Assembly: GCF_000011105.1 (NCBI RefSeq)
Contig: NC_000961.1
Span: forward strand, 792,662 to 856,661
Direction: 5' to 3'
Source: Pyrococcus horikoshii OT3
GTDB lineage: Archaea > Methanobacteriota_B > Thermococci > Thermococcales > Thermococcaceae
DNA: 64,000 nt
This document shows, one piece after another, positions 28,685 through 38,968 of this stretch (position 1 is the stretch's first letter; the number at the start of each line of letters is the position of its first letter). The position numbers and the translations under genes were made by a program. The notes below the pieces were generated by a model. It did no database searches, was not told the DNA's origin, and worked only from the letters and a program-made list of their open reading frames with translations.

Positions 28685-29454
28685 GAAAGATAGGCCTTTC
28701 TAAACTCCAATCCTGCAAATCCAGCGAACACTAAAGCTAGGAGTATTAAGACTATCCAATCCTGCATAATCCCAAAAGTTGGAGTTACCCCTGCAAGATA
28801 GTACCTAGCCCCATCAACTGCATACGTTAAGGGGTTTATCTTTGCTAGCCACTGCATCCAGTTTGGCATAGTCCTTACTGGGTAGAATGCACCGCTGAGG
28901 AACATCATTGGGAGCATTAGCATCATCACTATTATCTGGAACCCCTCCATGCTACTCATCTTAAGGGCTACTGCAACACCCAAGCCCGCTATTGCTACGC
29001 CTACGAAGAAGGCCAGGATGAGCGTTGGTATTACCCCGGAAACTTTTAGATTCGCTACAATAAAGCTTAATGCTACCATTATAAATCCCTGGATCATTGC
29101 AACTATTGCTCCTCCCGTTATCCTTCCCAGGATGCTCTCAACTCTGCTTGCAGGGGCCACTAGAATTTCCTTCATGAAACCAAACTGCTTATCCCATATT
29201 ATCGTTAATCCTTGCAAGAAGCTCATATCAAATACCGTCATTACAACGACTCCCGGGACTAGGTAAGTCATGTAGTCAACTCCGCCGAATATCCTCGTGG
29301 CCATGGGAAAGTTGAACACCCCGCTCCATCCCTTTCCGAAAAAGATCAGCCAAAGTAAGGGATTTAGAATGCTCCCTATTATTCTAGAAGGTGACCTTAT
29401 GAACCTCTTAAGCTCACGGTAAATCATCGTTAAGAAGACATTCATCTCCTCCAC
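28681..29454 (-). CDS. ABC-2 type transport permease
   Basis: This 257-residue membrane protein has six predicted helices and the ABC-2 signature region SGAFYPVRTMPNWMQWLAKINPLTY, shown here only by its hallmark residues G-x-F-YP, P-x-W and NPLTY. It pairs with the ATPase encoded just upstream (13-base overlap) to form a DrrAB-like exporter for a drug, lipid or peptide. The PadR repressor gene heads the transcript. The substrate is not deducible. Confidence 0.88.
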   Translation of the reverse strand: MEEMNVFLTMIYRELKRFIRSPSRIIGSILNPLLWLIFFGKGWSGVFNFPMATRIFGGVDYMTYLVPGVVVMTVFDMSFLQGLTIIWDKQFGFMKEILVAPASRVESILGRITGGAIVAMIQGFIMVALSFIVANLKVSGVIPTLILAFFVGVAIAGLGVAVALKMSSMEGFQIIVMMLMLPMMFLSGAFYPVRTMPNWMQWLAKINPLTYAVDGARYYLAGVTPTFGIMQDWIVLILLALVFAGFAGLEFRKAYLS

Positions 29455-30416
29455 CTCCTTATTGGCATTGTTGGCTTTTCAGAAGCTTCATCCCTTATTT
29501 CTCTACCAGTTAAGTGCAAGAACACATCGTTTAACGTTGGACGGTGATAAGTAACTTCTAAAATCTTGAGTTCCATCTCCCTAGCTTTTTCAAAGACCAG
29601 GGGTAAAGCTTCTGCTGCGTTCTTAACTTCTAGGGCAACCCTTCCGTTGTTGAGAACCTTACATCCCCTTATGAACTCGGCTTGTATGCACGTCGGTTTC
29701 TCAAACTTAACGTAGATTATATCATTACCTACCAACTTCTTCAGCTCCTCAGCCGTACCCTCAGCAATTATCTTTCCATGGTCTATGATTGCTATCCTGT
29801 CTGCAAGTTGCTCAGCTTCATCCATGTAGTGAGTGGTTAGGAATATCGTCATGTCATGCTCTTCCTTCATCGTCTTGATGTACTCCCAAATATGGGCCCT
29901 TGTCTGGGGATCGAGCCCTATTGTAGGTTCATCCAAAAAGAGGACTTCCGGCTCATGGATTAAAGCCCTCGCTATCTCCAGCCTCCTTTGCATACCTCCA
30001 GAGAAGTATTTTACCTGCCTATCCTTAAACTCCCAGAGTTCAACGAATTTTAACAACTCTTCAATCTTCTTTTTCAGTTCTTGTCCTTTAAGCCCGTAGA
30101 TCCTCCCATGAATGTACATATTTTCCCAGGCCGTTAGTTCTCGGTCAACGCTTGGATCTTGAAAAACAACTCCTATCTTCTTTCTAACTTCCCTGGATTC
30201 TTTAACAACATCGTGCCCAGCTACTATTGCTCTTCCCGAAGTGGGCTTCAGTAGCGTGGTTAACATATGAACTGTCGTCGTTTTTCCAGCTCCATTTGGT
30301 CCCAGGAAAGCGAATATTTCACCCCGTCTTACCTTAAAGGATATCCCCCTTACAGCTTCAAAGTCTCCATACTTTTTAACGAGGTTCTCCACTATTATAG
30401 CCTCCACCTTATTCAC
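29442..30416 (-). CDS. ABC transporter ATP-binding protein, DrrA-type
   Basis: This 324-residue ABC ATPase has Walker A GPNGAGKTTT, Q-loop VFQDPS, signature FSGGMQRRLEIA, Walker B VLFLDEPTIGLDP and an H-loop histidine in LTTHYMDEAE. The C-terminal 90 residues form the extension common in DrrA-type exporters (YHRPTLNDVFLHLTGRE). It lies between padR and the permease gene and overlaps both, so the three genes form one operon. Transport probably exports a hydrophobic compound whose presence releases the PadR repressor. Confidence 0.93.
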   Translation of the reverse strand: MNKVEAIIVENLVKKYGDFEAVRGISFKVRRGEIFAFLGPNGAGKTTTVHMLTTLLKPTSGRAIVAGHDVVKESREVRKKIGVVFQDPSVDRELTAWENMYIHGRIYGLKGQELKKKIEELLKFVELWEFKDRQVKYFSGGMQRRLEIARALIHEPEVLFLDEPTIGLDPQTRAHIWEYIKTMKEEHDMTIFLTTHYMDEAEQLADRIAIIDHGKIIAEGTAEELKKLVGNDIIYVKFEKPTCIQAEFIRGCKVLNNGRVALEVKNAAEALPLVFEKAREMELKILEVTYHRPTLNDVFLHLTGREIRDEASEKPTMPIRRWRR

Positions 30417-30861
30417 CCCCCAGGAGGATTATCTTGATCCTCTTAACGAACTCAGAAAATTCCCTCGCTAAAGCGGTTTTCTGCTCTTCGGAAAGCTTGT
30501 CAATGTTCTCAATGACTTCCCTTAGAACCTGCGCAACTTCCCTACCTCCAAGTTCCGAGAATTCTTTAAGCTTATTTGCAATCTCCAAAGCTTCTTCAAC
30601 TTCGTCTTCGTGTTTTTTAAGGTATTCTTCTCCTTTTTCCGTTATTCTATAGAGCTTCTTTTCCCTCTTTCCTTCTCTTGCCACTTCAATTAATCCACTC
30701 TTTCTTAGAGATGATAGGATTGGATAGATTGCACCTGGGCTTACCTTTATACCAAAGGTCTTCTCCAGTTCTGACATAATGCCATATCCGTGCAGGGGGT
30801 TTTCTTCCAGGAGCTTCAGTATTAGGAGCTTTAGGTGCCCCTTAAACTTGGGCTTTTCCAA
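30409..30861 (-). CDS. PadR-family transcriptional regulator
   Basis: This 150-residue protein has a PadR winged helix at residues 1-85 (LLILKLLEENPLHGYGI, then SPGAIYPILSSL, then LYRITEKGEEYL). A C-terminal dimerising helix follows. The start is a TTG four bases after GGTGA; no upstream ATG is available. It heads the ABC exporter operon, and the perfect palindrome immediately upstream is its probable operator. PadR repressors of this type control drug exporters and release DNA on ligand binding. Confidence 0.9.
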   Translation of the reverse strand: MEKPKFKGHLKLLILKLLEENPLHGYGIMSELEKTFGIKVSPGAIYPILSSLRKSGLIEVAREGKREKKLYRITEKGEEYLKKHEDEVEEALEIANKLKEFSELGGREVAQVLREVIENIDKLSEEQKTALAREFSEFVKRIKIILLGGE

Positions 30862-30870
30862 ATTATCACC

Positions 30871-30892
30871 TGATATATCAATTGATATATCA
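30871..30892. promoter_or_regulatory. Perfect 22-bp palindrome, probable PadR operator
   Basis: The half-site TGATATATCAA is followed directly by its exact reverse complement, giving a 22-base perfect dyad. It sits just downstream of a TATA-like CTTATAAA (about 30893-30901 on the minus strand) and ends two bases before the RBS of padR, so it covers the start of transcription. Binding here would block the padR-ABC operon. It is unique in the window. Confidence 0.8.
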
Positions 30893-30952
30893 GTTTATAA
30901 GTGTTTTTATTGTCTACTGGTTGCTATTAGTTAAAAGCATAAACTTCTCTCT

Positions 30953-31636
30953 TTAGGGATCTTCTTTATGACATTTTTCCCTTTGAAGTCTCATGTATAT
31001 CTTTCCAGCTTTTGTTACCAGGTACTTGGGAGTTCTCTCATTAGGTTTTTCAGGCTTAACAAGGTTATATTTTACCATTTCTTTCAGCTCATAGCTGATT
31101 GTTGCTGGAGAGAGTCCAAGCTCTTCAGATATTCTCCTCACACTTTTCCCTTCGAGAAGCCCACAAATTATCTTTGCCCATCTCCTTTTGGATGGGGCTA
31201 GGAATGTTCCTAATTCTAAGGAGATGTATCCTGAAAGGTTTTCGAAGTCACTTTCTATGATAACTCTGACATCTCTAATTGTCAGAAGTGCTAAGAGCGT
31301 GGATACAATAAATGGCCTCATACCACCTGAAAGAACTGCCAAGATGAGACGATCGTCTGTGATATTTTCCGTTATAGCATGGGATATTCTAGTTACCATC
31401 TCCTCACCATTAAGGGGAACTTCTAAAATTATAATATTCTTTTCTCCAATTATTGGAGATGCAATATTTTTTATAGAGTCTATTGCATTAAGTGTTCTCT
31501 GCTCTCTTTGGTAATCTTCTGGAACTATCATCAGGAGCTTATCTTTGGGTTCAAGACCATTTACACCCTCTCTTTTTCTTACTAAAGCCCTGATAATAAA
31601 TTTTTCATCAAAACCTACTGGAAAAACTACTAGCAA
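30953..31636 (-). CDS. csa3: Csa3-family CARF/HTH regulator of the type I-A CRISPR cassette
   Basis: This 227-residue protein has a CARF-type Rossmann domain (residues about 1-140, with the glycine-rich LSGGMRPFIVS) and a winged helix at about 155-220 (RRISEELGLSPATISYELKEM). That is the layout of Csa3, which in Sulfolobales senses cyclic oligoadenylate or related ligands and controls adaptation and CRISPR transcription. It is the last gene of the cas operon, overlapping cas3'' by 29 bases. I start at a TTG preceded by GGGGGTGG. Its place at the end of the effector genes suggests it regulates them. Confidence 0.87.
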   Translation of the reverse strand: MLVVFPVGFDEKFIIRALVRKREGVNGLEPKDKLLMIVPEDYQREQRTLNAIDSIKNIASPIIGEKNIIILEVPLNGEEMVTRISHAITENITDDRLILAVLSGGMRPFIVSTLLALLTIRDVRVIIESDFENLSGYISLELGTFLAPSKRRWAKIICGLLEGKSVRRISEELGLSPATISYELKEMVKYNLVKPEKPNERTPKYLVTKAGKIYMRLQREKCHKEDP

Positions 31637-32270
31637 CCTTCCACCCCCTAACTTTTAGAACTTCGAAAATTTCCTTTCCAAGGGCACTCTTCTTTCCACC
31701 TCTATTCACCGCTGCAGCATAGTTGTCAGCAACGACTAGTGGAAGTAAAATAGAGTACACACCCCTTAGATTTGTTCTCATGATCTCTTCAGCTTCTTCT
31801 GTGAATTCGATCCAATTTCTCCATGGGATTTCTTCTGGTATCTTTTCTCCAGAAAGTTTCTTGATTATGGAAAGACATTCGTTACAAAGCTTAAGGTTTC
31901 TTGGCCTTTTGGGACTTTTTTCTCTTATCCAATTGTGATGATGGAGAAGTATCGCAACAGAAACTACACCACCTATATCTCCATATTTCTTAAAGACTTC
32001 TCTCGCTACTAAAGCAGAGTATACCTCGTGAAACCTGAACTTTTCCCGCCTTTGTTGGAACTCTTCAAGACACTTTCCAATATCATGGAATATGTAGGCC
32101 TTTTTTAAGAGTTCTTCTGCAAGTTTAACATCGATATTCAAAATTTTGGAAAGAAAGTGGCCATAGCCCCTTCGCAGATATAGTCCCTCAATAATTTCAA
32201 GACCTTTCCTTATGTGATCCTCCATTGTTTCTACGCATACTTTGTTCTCAAAAAATGTACATACGCTCAT
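31608..32270 (-). CDS. cas3'': Cas3'' HD nuclease (type I-A)
   Basis: This 220-residue protein has the HD-nuclease signature H62-D63 (FHDIGK). Further likely metal ligands are H81 (HEVYSA) and the triplet H110-H112 (ILLHHHN). In type I-A systems the HD nuclease is a separate protein from the Cas3 helicase, and it cuts the displaced strand during interference. It follows cas3' with a four-base overlap and overlaps csa3. No fused helicase domain is present, as expected for I-A. Confidence 0.9.
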   Translation of the reverse strand: MSVCTFFENKVCVETMEDHIRKGLEIIEGLYLRRGYGHFLSKILNIDVKLAEELLKKAYIFHDIGKCLEEFQQRREKFRFHEVYSALVAREVFKKYGDIGGVVSVAILLHHHNWIREKSPKRPRNLKLCNECLSIIKKLSGEKIPEEIPWRNWIEFTEEAEEIMRTNLRGVYSILLPLVVADNYAAAVNRGGKKSALGKEIFEVLKVRGWKVASSFSSRF

Positions 32271-33820
32271 GGAATTCCACGCTCCCAGTCATAATTTCCT
32301 ATGAAGATTATTTCAATGTTCTCTCCAAGTGCCACAGATTTTGCCACCTTGTATGCATCTTCTAAACTTTTTATCTCCTTATTAAAACCTTTAATTTCCA
32401 CAAGCTCCTTAGAATAAAGTTCCAGCAATTTACGGGGAGTTATTAACACCATATCGTCCTCTACTAGAAGTGGAATTAAAAAATCTCTCATAATTGAAAT
32501 TCCCCTAACAGTTAGGCTTTCTACAGCACTTAAAACATCAGGGGCCCTCTTACTTGGATCTTTCATGAGTCGAACTAACTCTCCTTTAAGCTCTCTGTTA
32601 ACATTTTTTGTAATAGACCTATGGACTTCCGTAACTATTGTCTGATATGTTTCTGGAATTCTTGGTAAGATCTGGCCTCTCTTCATTAGATCTAACGTCT
32701 TTTCAACTTTATCCTCCGGATAAGGACCATAGGGGGCATCTTCAAGAATAATGATCTCTCCTTCTTTTTCGTTCTTATATCGAGCTACTCTTCCAAACCG
32801 TTGAATGAGTGAATTTATCGGAGCCCTGTCGGTTATCATTAAATCAACTGAAAAGTCAATACCAGCTTCAACTGCCTGTGTTCCTATAAGAAGGAAATCT
32901 CCTTCTTTCTGCCACTTTCTTAAGCAGTTAATGAGATCTCGTTTATGGCTTGAAGTCATTCTACCATGAATTAGCATGACTCTATCTCTTTCTGGCCATA
33001 TATTTTTAGCTCTATCAAATATTTCAACAGCTCTTTTGACGGAATTTACTATAATCGCGTTTCTTCTCCCAGGCTCAATAAAGTTTAGAGGGTCTCCGCG
33101 ATTAAATTCGATTTTAATGTCTTTTTTTAGTTCTCTCTTAATAAATGGATCATCATTTTCAGGATCCAAAACTTTAAAGTTGTAATTATTTTTATTCGCA
33201 TACTTCTTGAAAATTTTCTTATGAGCTTCCGATAAGGTAGCAGTCATGATAACAATGGGAACTTTCTGAGAAGTTAGAAACTCAATAACAGACAAAAATG
33301 CAGTTACCATTGACTTGTCCTCAAGAAGGAAGTGAGCTTCATCAAAGATAACAAGCGATGTTAATATTGAAGCTTGCGTTAAATAATCATATCCAAACTC
33401 TTTACCCGCTTTAATTCTATGCCTCCTCTTTGTGTTGAGCTTTAGAAGGTCCCAGGTAAAAGTGTCCGCAGTAGTTATATTAAGGGGAAAAAGATGGAGA
33501 AATTCTCCGCTCGAACCCATCATTTTAGTTCTAGAAAATCCAAATGCCTCTTCTGCTGTTTTCTGAATGTCCTCTATTATCGATCTCATTGGAAGGACAT
33601 GAATGATTCTATCAAATAGTTTAGCATCATAAAGAGAGTGCACTGCTAAAGCATAGCTTAGGAGTGTTTTTCCATAACCTGTAGGGGCTTGAAGAATTAA
33701 AAATGGCGGTTTTTCTGAAGATGTGATAAAATGAAAAGCCCCCTCAAGTAGGGGCCTTCTCTCTGGTTTAAATCCCTTTGCCTTTGCAAGCTTTTGGAGT
33801 GCATCCTCAAAAGCTCTCAA
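32267..33820 (-). CDS. cas3': Cas3' helicase (type I-A)
   Basis: This SF2 helicase has about 517 residues from the TTG start. Motifs: Walker A QAPTGYGKT (about residue 45), DEAH box (IFDEAHFL), motif III TATLS and the motif VI arginine region IQRFGRVARY. It unwinds target DNA for the HD nuclease Cas3''. I prefer the TTG at 33820: it makes a TTGA overlap with the cas8a stop and lies five bases after GGGGTG. A GTG 27 bases upstream would add nine residues read from within cas8a. It belongs to the seven-gene I-A cassette. Confidence 0.92.
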   Translation of the reverse strand: MRAFEDALQKLAKAKGFKPERRPLLEGAFHFITSSEKPPFLILQAPTGYGKTLLSYALAVHSLYDAKLFDRIIHVLPMRSIIEDIQKTAEEAFGFSRTKMMGSSGEFLHLFPLNITTADTFTWDLLKLNTKRRHRIKAGKEFGYDYLTQASILTSLVIFDEAHFLLEDKSMVTAFLSVIEFLTSQKVPIVIMTATLSEAHKKIFKKYANKNNYNFKVLDPENDDPFIKRELKKDIKIEFNRGDPLNFIEPGRRNAIIVNSVKRAVEIFDRAKNIWPERDRVMLIHGRMTSSHKRDLINCLRKWQKEGDFLLIGTQAVEAGIDFSVDLMITDRAPINSLIQRFGRVARYKNEKEGEIIILEDAPYGPYPEDKVEKTLDLMKRGQILPRIPETYQTIVTEVHRSITKNVNRELKGELVRLMKDPSKRAPDVLSAVESLTVRGISIMRDFLIPLLVEDDMVLITPRKLLELYSKELVEIKGFNKEIKSLEDAYKVAKSVALGENIEIIFIGNYDWERGIP

Positions 33821-35022
33821 AGGAGCACCCCCAAGTGTTCCTCCCACATAAATGTTCTCATGACCTTCCGGAACTCCCCACTCCCTCTGCTGCTTCCCTC
33901 TAAAAGTGCCCTGCCCTGTCGGAACAGTCTAAAAATTGAGTCTTGAATTATATCCTTCTTTCCGCTATTAATAGCCCGATACAAGTCTTTTACAAAGATA
34001 TAAGCTAGCATCTCTTCATCTCCCTTAACTCCTTTCCAGACTTCTTTTTCTGCGATATCCACAAGAGCCCAAAGAGGATATTTTTTTACAGTAGCACCTC
34101 CTTCTTTGAGTTCTACAAGAAGGGACATGGATCCCACCTTACTAGCCCTGATTTTCTTCACATATTCCGTTATGTAATTGTTTAGTTCGATTAGGTTTAG
34201 TTGAATGGTTTTAAGTTCCGTGTAGGATTGTCCTTCAAGGCTTATCACGTGTAGAGTTACAGGATAAACTTCATCGATAATATTCTTTTCCTCCTCAGCG
34301 AGCTTCATTGCCAATTTCATTTCATATAGCTCTTCAGTGGTCAGAGATATTCTTCCTGATGCTCCAGCGCTCGTTAATGGTAGGATACCATGCTCAATAA
34401 TGTCTTCAACCTCGTATGGCCAGAAGCCTTCAATTCCTGGTTTTGTTATTAGATAGTACTTTCCACTAATGAACCCTGCGAAACTCGTAAAGAATCCAAG
34501 GGCCATGAAAGAAAACCACAGAGGATCCATACGTATCTGAGCTTTTCGAGCTGTTGTTGGTTTTAGAAAGCTACTTTGATATTCATAGTATTCTGGCTGT
34601 TTGAGTATTGCAGGCAAAATAGCTTGTTTTTCCTTATACACTACTCCAAGGTATGTTCCATTTTTGTCAGTTTTTATGGTAGATAATGAGGCACTTGGAT
34701 CTATTTTATCCTCTTTAAGGAGTTTTATCGTCTCTCTAATTACAAGTTCAAAAAGCTCTCCATAGGTTTCAGGAGTACTTCTATTAAACCAAGCTTGCAA
34801 GACATCATTAAAAGAATTTCTATCATTTCGTCCTATTTTTGATGTATTAATCCTGGTTCTACTCTCTAGAGAGTTTAACGCTCCTTCTAGAGCCTCAATT
34901 AGCTCCTCTTTATCAGGTTCTAAGCCTGCTTCCATTACAACCCATGACATGCCTAATGCTAGAAGTTCCCTTGTTAAGCCTTCATGGGGATACCTTGAGA
35001 GTGCCTCAAGAAGCAAGAACAA
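33817..35022 (-). CDS. cas8a: Cas8a large subunit of the type I-A effector
   Basis: I call this 401-residue protein Cas8a (Csa4-like) mostly by position between cas5a and cas3' and by size, since Cas8a families diverge strongly. The sequence has a helical, charged second half (about 230-390) and a region near 150-190 with aromatic residues (YYEYQSSFLKPTTARKAQIRMDPLWFSFMALGFF, shown only by hallmark residues). It would recognise the PAM and recruit Cas3 proteins. Its start overlaps cas5a by 17 bases. No zinc-finger cysteines are evident. Confidence 0.75.
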   Translation of the reverse strand: MFLLLEALSRYPHEGLTRELLALGMSWVVMEAGLEPDKEELIEALEGALNSLESRTRINTSKIGRNDRNSFNDVLQAWFNRSTPETYGELFELVIRETIKLLKEDKIDPSASLSTIKTDKNGTYLGVVYKEKQAILPAILKQPEYYEYQSSFLKPTTARKAQIRMDPLWFSFMALGFFTSFAGFISGKYYLITKPGIEGFWPYEVEDIIEHGILPLTSAGASGRISLTTEELYEMKLAMKLAEEEKNIIDEVYPVTLHVISLEGQSYTELKTIQLNLIELNNYITEYVKKIRASKVGSMSLLVELKEGGATVKKYPLWALVDIAEKEVWKGVKGDEEMLAYIFVKDLYRAINSGKKDIIQDSIFRLFRQGRALLEGSSRGSGEFRKVMRTFMWEEHLGVLL

Positions 35023-35743
35023 TCACCTCCCCATCAAGCTTTGCAACTGAAAGTTTCCCCTTGACTTCAACTATCCCATCTGGGTAAAACATTACTATGC
35101 GTCTGGCGTTAGAATAATCTCCAATTCCAGAGCGCCAGTCAACAACTGCTTGAAAAGTTCCCCTTCCTTCAATTTTAACATCTTTTCCAAATGGAAAAGC
35201 GTATGCAGTTTTTGCTTCTTCAGTATATTCGATTTTTGTCCTCCCTATCTTAACATCTTCGACGCTAACTATTGATTCCCTTGAACCGATCCTTGTTATT
35301 CCCCATGCAGCCCTTGTCAAATCTTTTGAACTATATGTACTTTCCGCTAATTTATCATCATCAATAAGATAAGCTGCTGTTAAGATGTAGTCAAATTCTC
35401 CATATAGAACTGCGAAAGGGAAAGACGTCACTGCACTTTGAACCTTTCCACGGTAGATAGTGTTGATTTTTAATAAAGATCCATAGAGCTTAGGTCTTCC
35501 TCCCATTTTGATTGTAACCCATTTAAATAGACTTGCTATTGACTCTGCCTTACTTCTAAATGTTTTCTTCTCATATATAGTTTCTCCTCTGTCCCCTGTA
35601 AGATGAAGCAGAGGATATGCTATTGCACCTATTAATGCGGTTGGTGGGATGTAGCGAAGAGCAATACGCATCTTGCTTTGGGGAAGAGCGCGAAGAGCTA
35701 TTATCCCGCTTGGTTTCATTTGAACTTTTAAAAATAAAGGCAA
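35006..35743 (-). CDS. cas5a: Cas5a RAMP subunit of the type I-A effector
   Basis: This 245-residue RAMP protein starts with a ferredoxin-like beta strand (PLFLKVQMKPSGIIALRALP) and carries a glycine-rich segment GTFQAVVDWRSGIGDYS near the C-terminus. Translation begins at a TTG after GAGGTGAT. The protein would cap the 5' handle of the crRNA beside Cas8a. It follows cas7 by 11 bases and overlaps cas8a by 17. Confidence 0.85.
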   Translation of the reverse strand: MPLFLKVQMKPSGIIALRALPQSKMRIALRYIPPTALIGAIAYPLLHLTGDRGETIYEKKTFRSKAESIASLFKWVTIKMGGRPKLYGSLLKINTIYRGKVQSAVTSFPFAVLYGEFDYILTAAYLIDDDKLAESTYSSKDLTRAAWGITRIGSRESIVSVEDVKIGRTKIEYTEEAKTAYAFPFGKDVKIEGRGTFQAVVDWRSGIGDYSNARRIVMFYPDGIVEVKGKLSVAKLDGEVIVLAS

Positions 35744-35754
35744 AGAAGATCACC

Positions 35755-37384
<1,630 letters not shown>

Positions 37385-38692
37385 CTAAATGCAGGAAAGG
37401 AATACCGAGACTGGTATTACTAAAGGATCTCTAGAGAACTTTGACTTGGATAATGTTATTACTTTCCTTATCTTCCCAACCTTAACTGGGGAAACTTTAA
37501 CGTTGTCGCTCCACTTAACCTCTATCCCTACCCCTTCTCTAGTCACAACATCGATCTCCCTTCCATCGCGCCAATACCCTACTTCATATCTCCTTGCCAC
37601 ATGAGTTGCCACCACACTCTCAACTATCTTATCTTCACTCGGCTCCTCCGTTAAAGTCCATCTAGAGACTAAGTGGTACAGAAAAGGGTCTATAAGGTGC
37701 ACCTTTTTCTCCCTCTTAAAATCCGCTTCCAATTTATCCGGATCTATGTATGGAAGAACCCTTATGAGAAACATCCTCTCGAAAAGTTCGATATAGCTAA
37801 ATACCGTTTTGTGAGATCCTATATCTATCTCCTTTGCAATTCCATGCCAACTCACTGGAGAGGGGAGCTTTTTGATTATGGTTTTCATTATTCTTCGTGC
37901 AACCTCTTCGCTTTTTCCAAGCTTTAGTATGTCTCCCCTCATCCAAGAAATGTAGGTTTCATAAGTTTCCTCCGAAACCTTATTATGCTTTAGCAGGTCT
38001 TTCACGGCCCTGGGAAATCCCCCACTAATGAGGTAAAGTTTGAAAAGACTATTAAGTTCCTCAATGAAAGGTATAGCCTTTAAACACTCCTCAACTTTGT
38101 TTAGACTGTTTATCCTGGGGAGAACTGAATGTAACTTTGGGGATGCTATCTTAATAAACTCCCTAAACGTCAATGGGAGCATTACTGCATCCTTCCCTTT
38201 TCCTCTTCTCCCAGGAAATGTTTCGACTTCTCCTTTTGTGTACATGCTTGTTGAACCAGTTAAAATGAGAACATCGTTCCTGAATTTTCCCATATCAATG
38301 TAAAGCTTTATTGCTCTAAACCACTCCTTTGGGAACGTGACTTCGTCAAGTAATATGTATGATGATTTTATTCCCTCGGTCTCTTTAATTTCAAGGTACT
38401 CATCAATAACATTCATAAGCTCCTTATAATCGCTTATATAGTCACATCGGAGATAAAAAATCGACCTTGGATTTTTCCCTTCATCGAGGAGTTTCTTTAC
38501 TATGAGCTTCAATAGGGTAGTTTTTCCAACCTGTCTGGGGCCAAATATTATATTGAGAGAAAAAGGTTCTAGGGATATTTTCTTTATAACCTCAGGCACC
38601 CATCTAACTTCACTTCCTATCCACTTCCTGTAGTCTTCATCCTCCTCTATTCCCTCCCTTCCTTTCCACCATGGATTAAAATGTTCAATCAT
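37385..38692 (-). CDS. AAA_14/DUF4143 P-loop ATPase
   Basis: This 435-residue archaeal ATPase has Walker A FGPRQVGKTT, a Walker B-like SYILLDEVTFP and the motif LILTGSTS (sensor 1). The C-terminal DUF4143 domain (about 330-435, with HLIDPFLYHLVSRW and a late EIDVVTREGVGIEVKWSDN) includes an endonuclease-like D...EVK pair. Pyrococcus genomes carry many paralogs of this family, whose role is unclear; their irregular distribution suggests mobility. It is monocistronic and preceded by a cluster of TTGGTAA half-sites around its TATA box, suggesting autoregulation. Confidence 0.88.
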   Translation of the reverse strand: MIEHFNPWWKGREGIEEDEDYRKWIGSEVRWVPEVIKKISLEPFSLNIIFGPRQVGKTTLLKLIVKKLLDEGKNPRSIFYLRCDYISDYKELMNVIDEYLEIKETEGIKSSYILLDEVTFPKEWFRAIKLYIDMGKFRNDVLILTGSTSMYTKGEVETFPGRRGKGKDAVMLPLTFREFIKIASPKLHSVLPRINSLNKVEECLKAIPFIEELNSLFKLYLISGGFPRAVKDLLKHNKVSEETYETYISWMRGDILKLGKSEEVARRIMKTIIKKLPSPVSWHGIAKEIDIGSHKTVFSYIELFERMFLIRVLPYIDPDKLEADFKREKKVHLIDPFLYHLVSRWTLTEEPSEDKIVESVVATHVARRYEVGYWRDGREIDVVTREGVGIEVKWSDNVKVSPVKVGKIRKVITLSKSKFSRDPLVIPVSVFLSCI

Positions 38693-38705
38693 GTTGATAT
38701 TTGGA

Positions 38706-38746
38706 TTACCAAATATTTAAAAATATTTTGGTAATGATATTACCAA
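38706..38746. promoter_or_regulatory. Three TTGGTAA half-sites around the promoter of the DUF4143 ATPase
   Basis: The heptamer TTACCAA or its complement occurs at 38706-38712, 38728-38734 and 38740-38746. The second and third form a dyad with 8-base arms (TTGGTAAT, three bases, ATTACCAA). The first two flank an A/T-rich TATA element (38713-38722), which lies only about 25 bases from the ATG. This is a strong candidate operator that covers the promoter. Confidence 0.65.
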
Positions 38747-38762
38747 TGGGTCGGACTTTCTT

Positions 38763-38950
38763 ATGGTAAAAGTTGTTGGGGGAGGTTAAGGAGGGTGGTG
38801 GATATTACATAAGGAAAATCGAACAGTGTCCCAGGGTTTTGTATAGGGTATACTGGAGATGCGTAGTCTTTGCTTGAAGGAAATCCTAGGATAAATAGTA
38901 AGCTCACCTTCTGGATACCTAAAATGGTAGCTCTTAAATTTAATTTTTGA
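38763..38950 (+). pseudogene. Possible decayed plus-strand coding remnant
   Basis: Plus-strand frames give MVKVVGGG, then after a shift EVKEGGGYYIRKIEQCPRVL and YRVYWRCVV, then after another shift LEGNPRINSKLTFWIPKMVA and a stop at 38948-38950. The texts join in order and have normal protein composition, but two frame changes are needed. I do not recognise the family. The stretch otherwise holds no gene between the DUF4143 ATPase and the phosphomutase. Confidence 0.4.
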
Positions 38951-38968
38951 AAAGGAAAAAGAGTAGAG

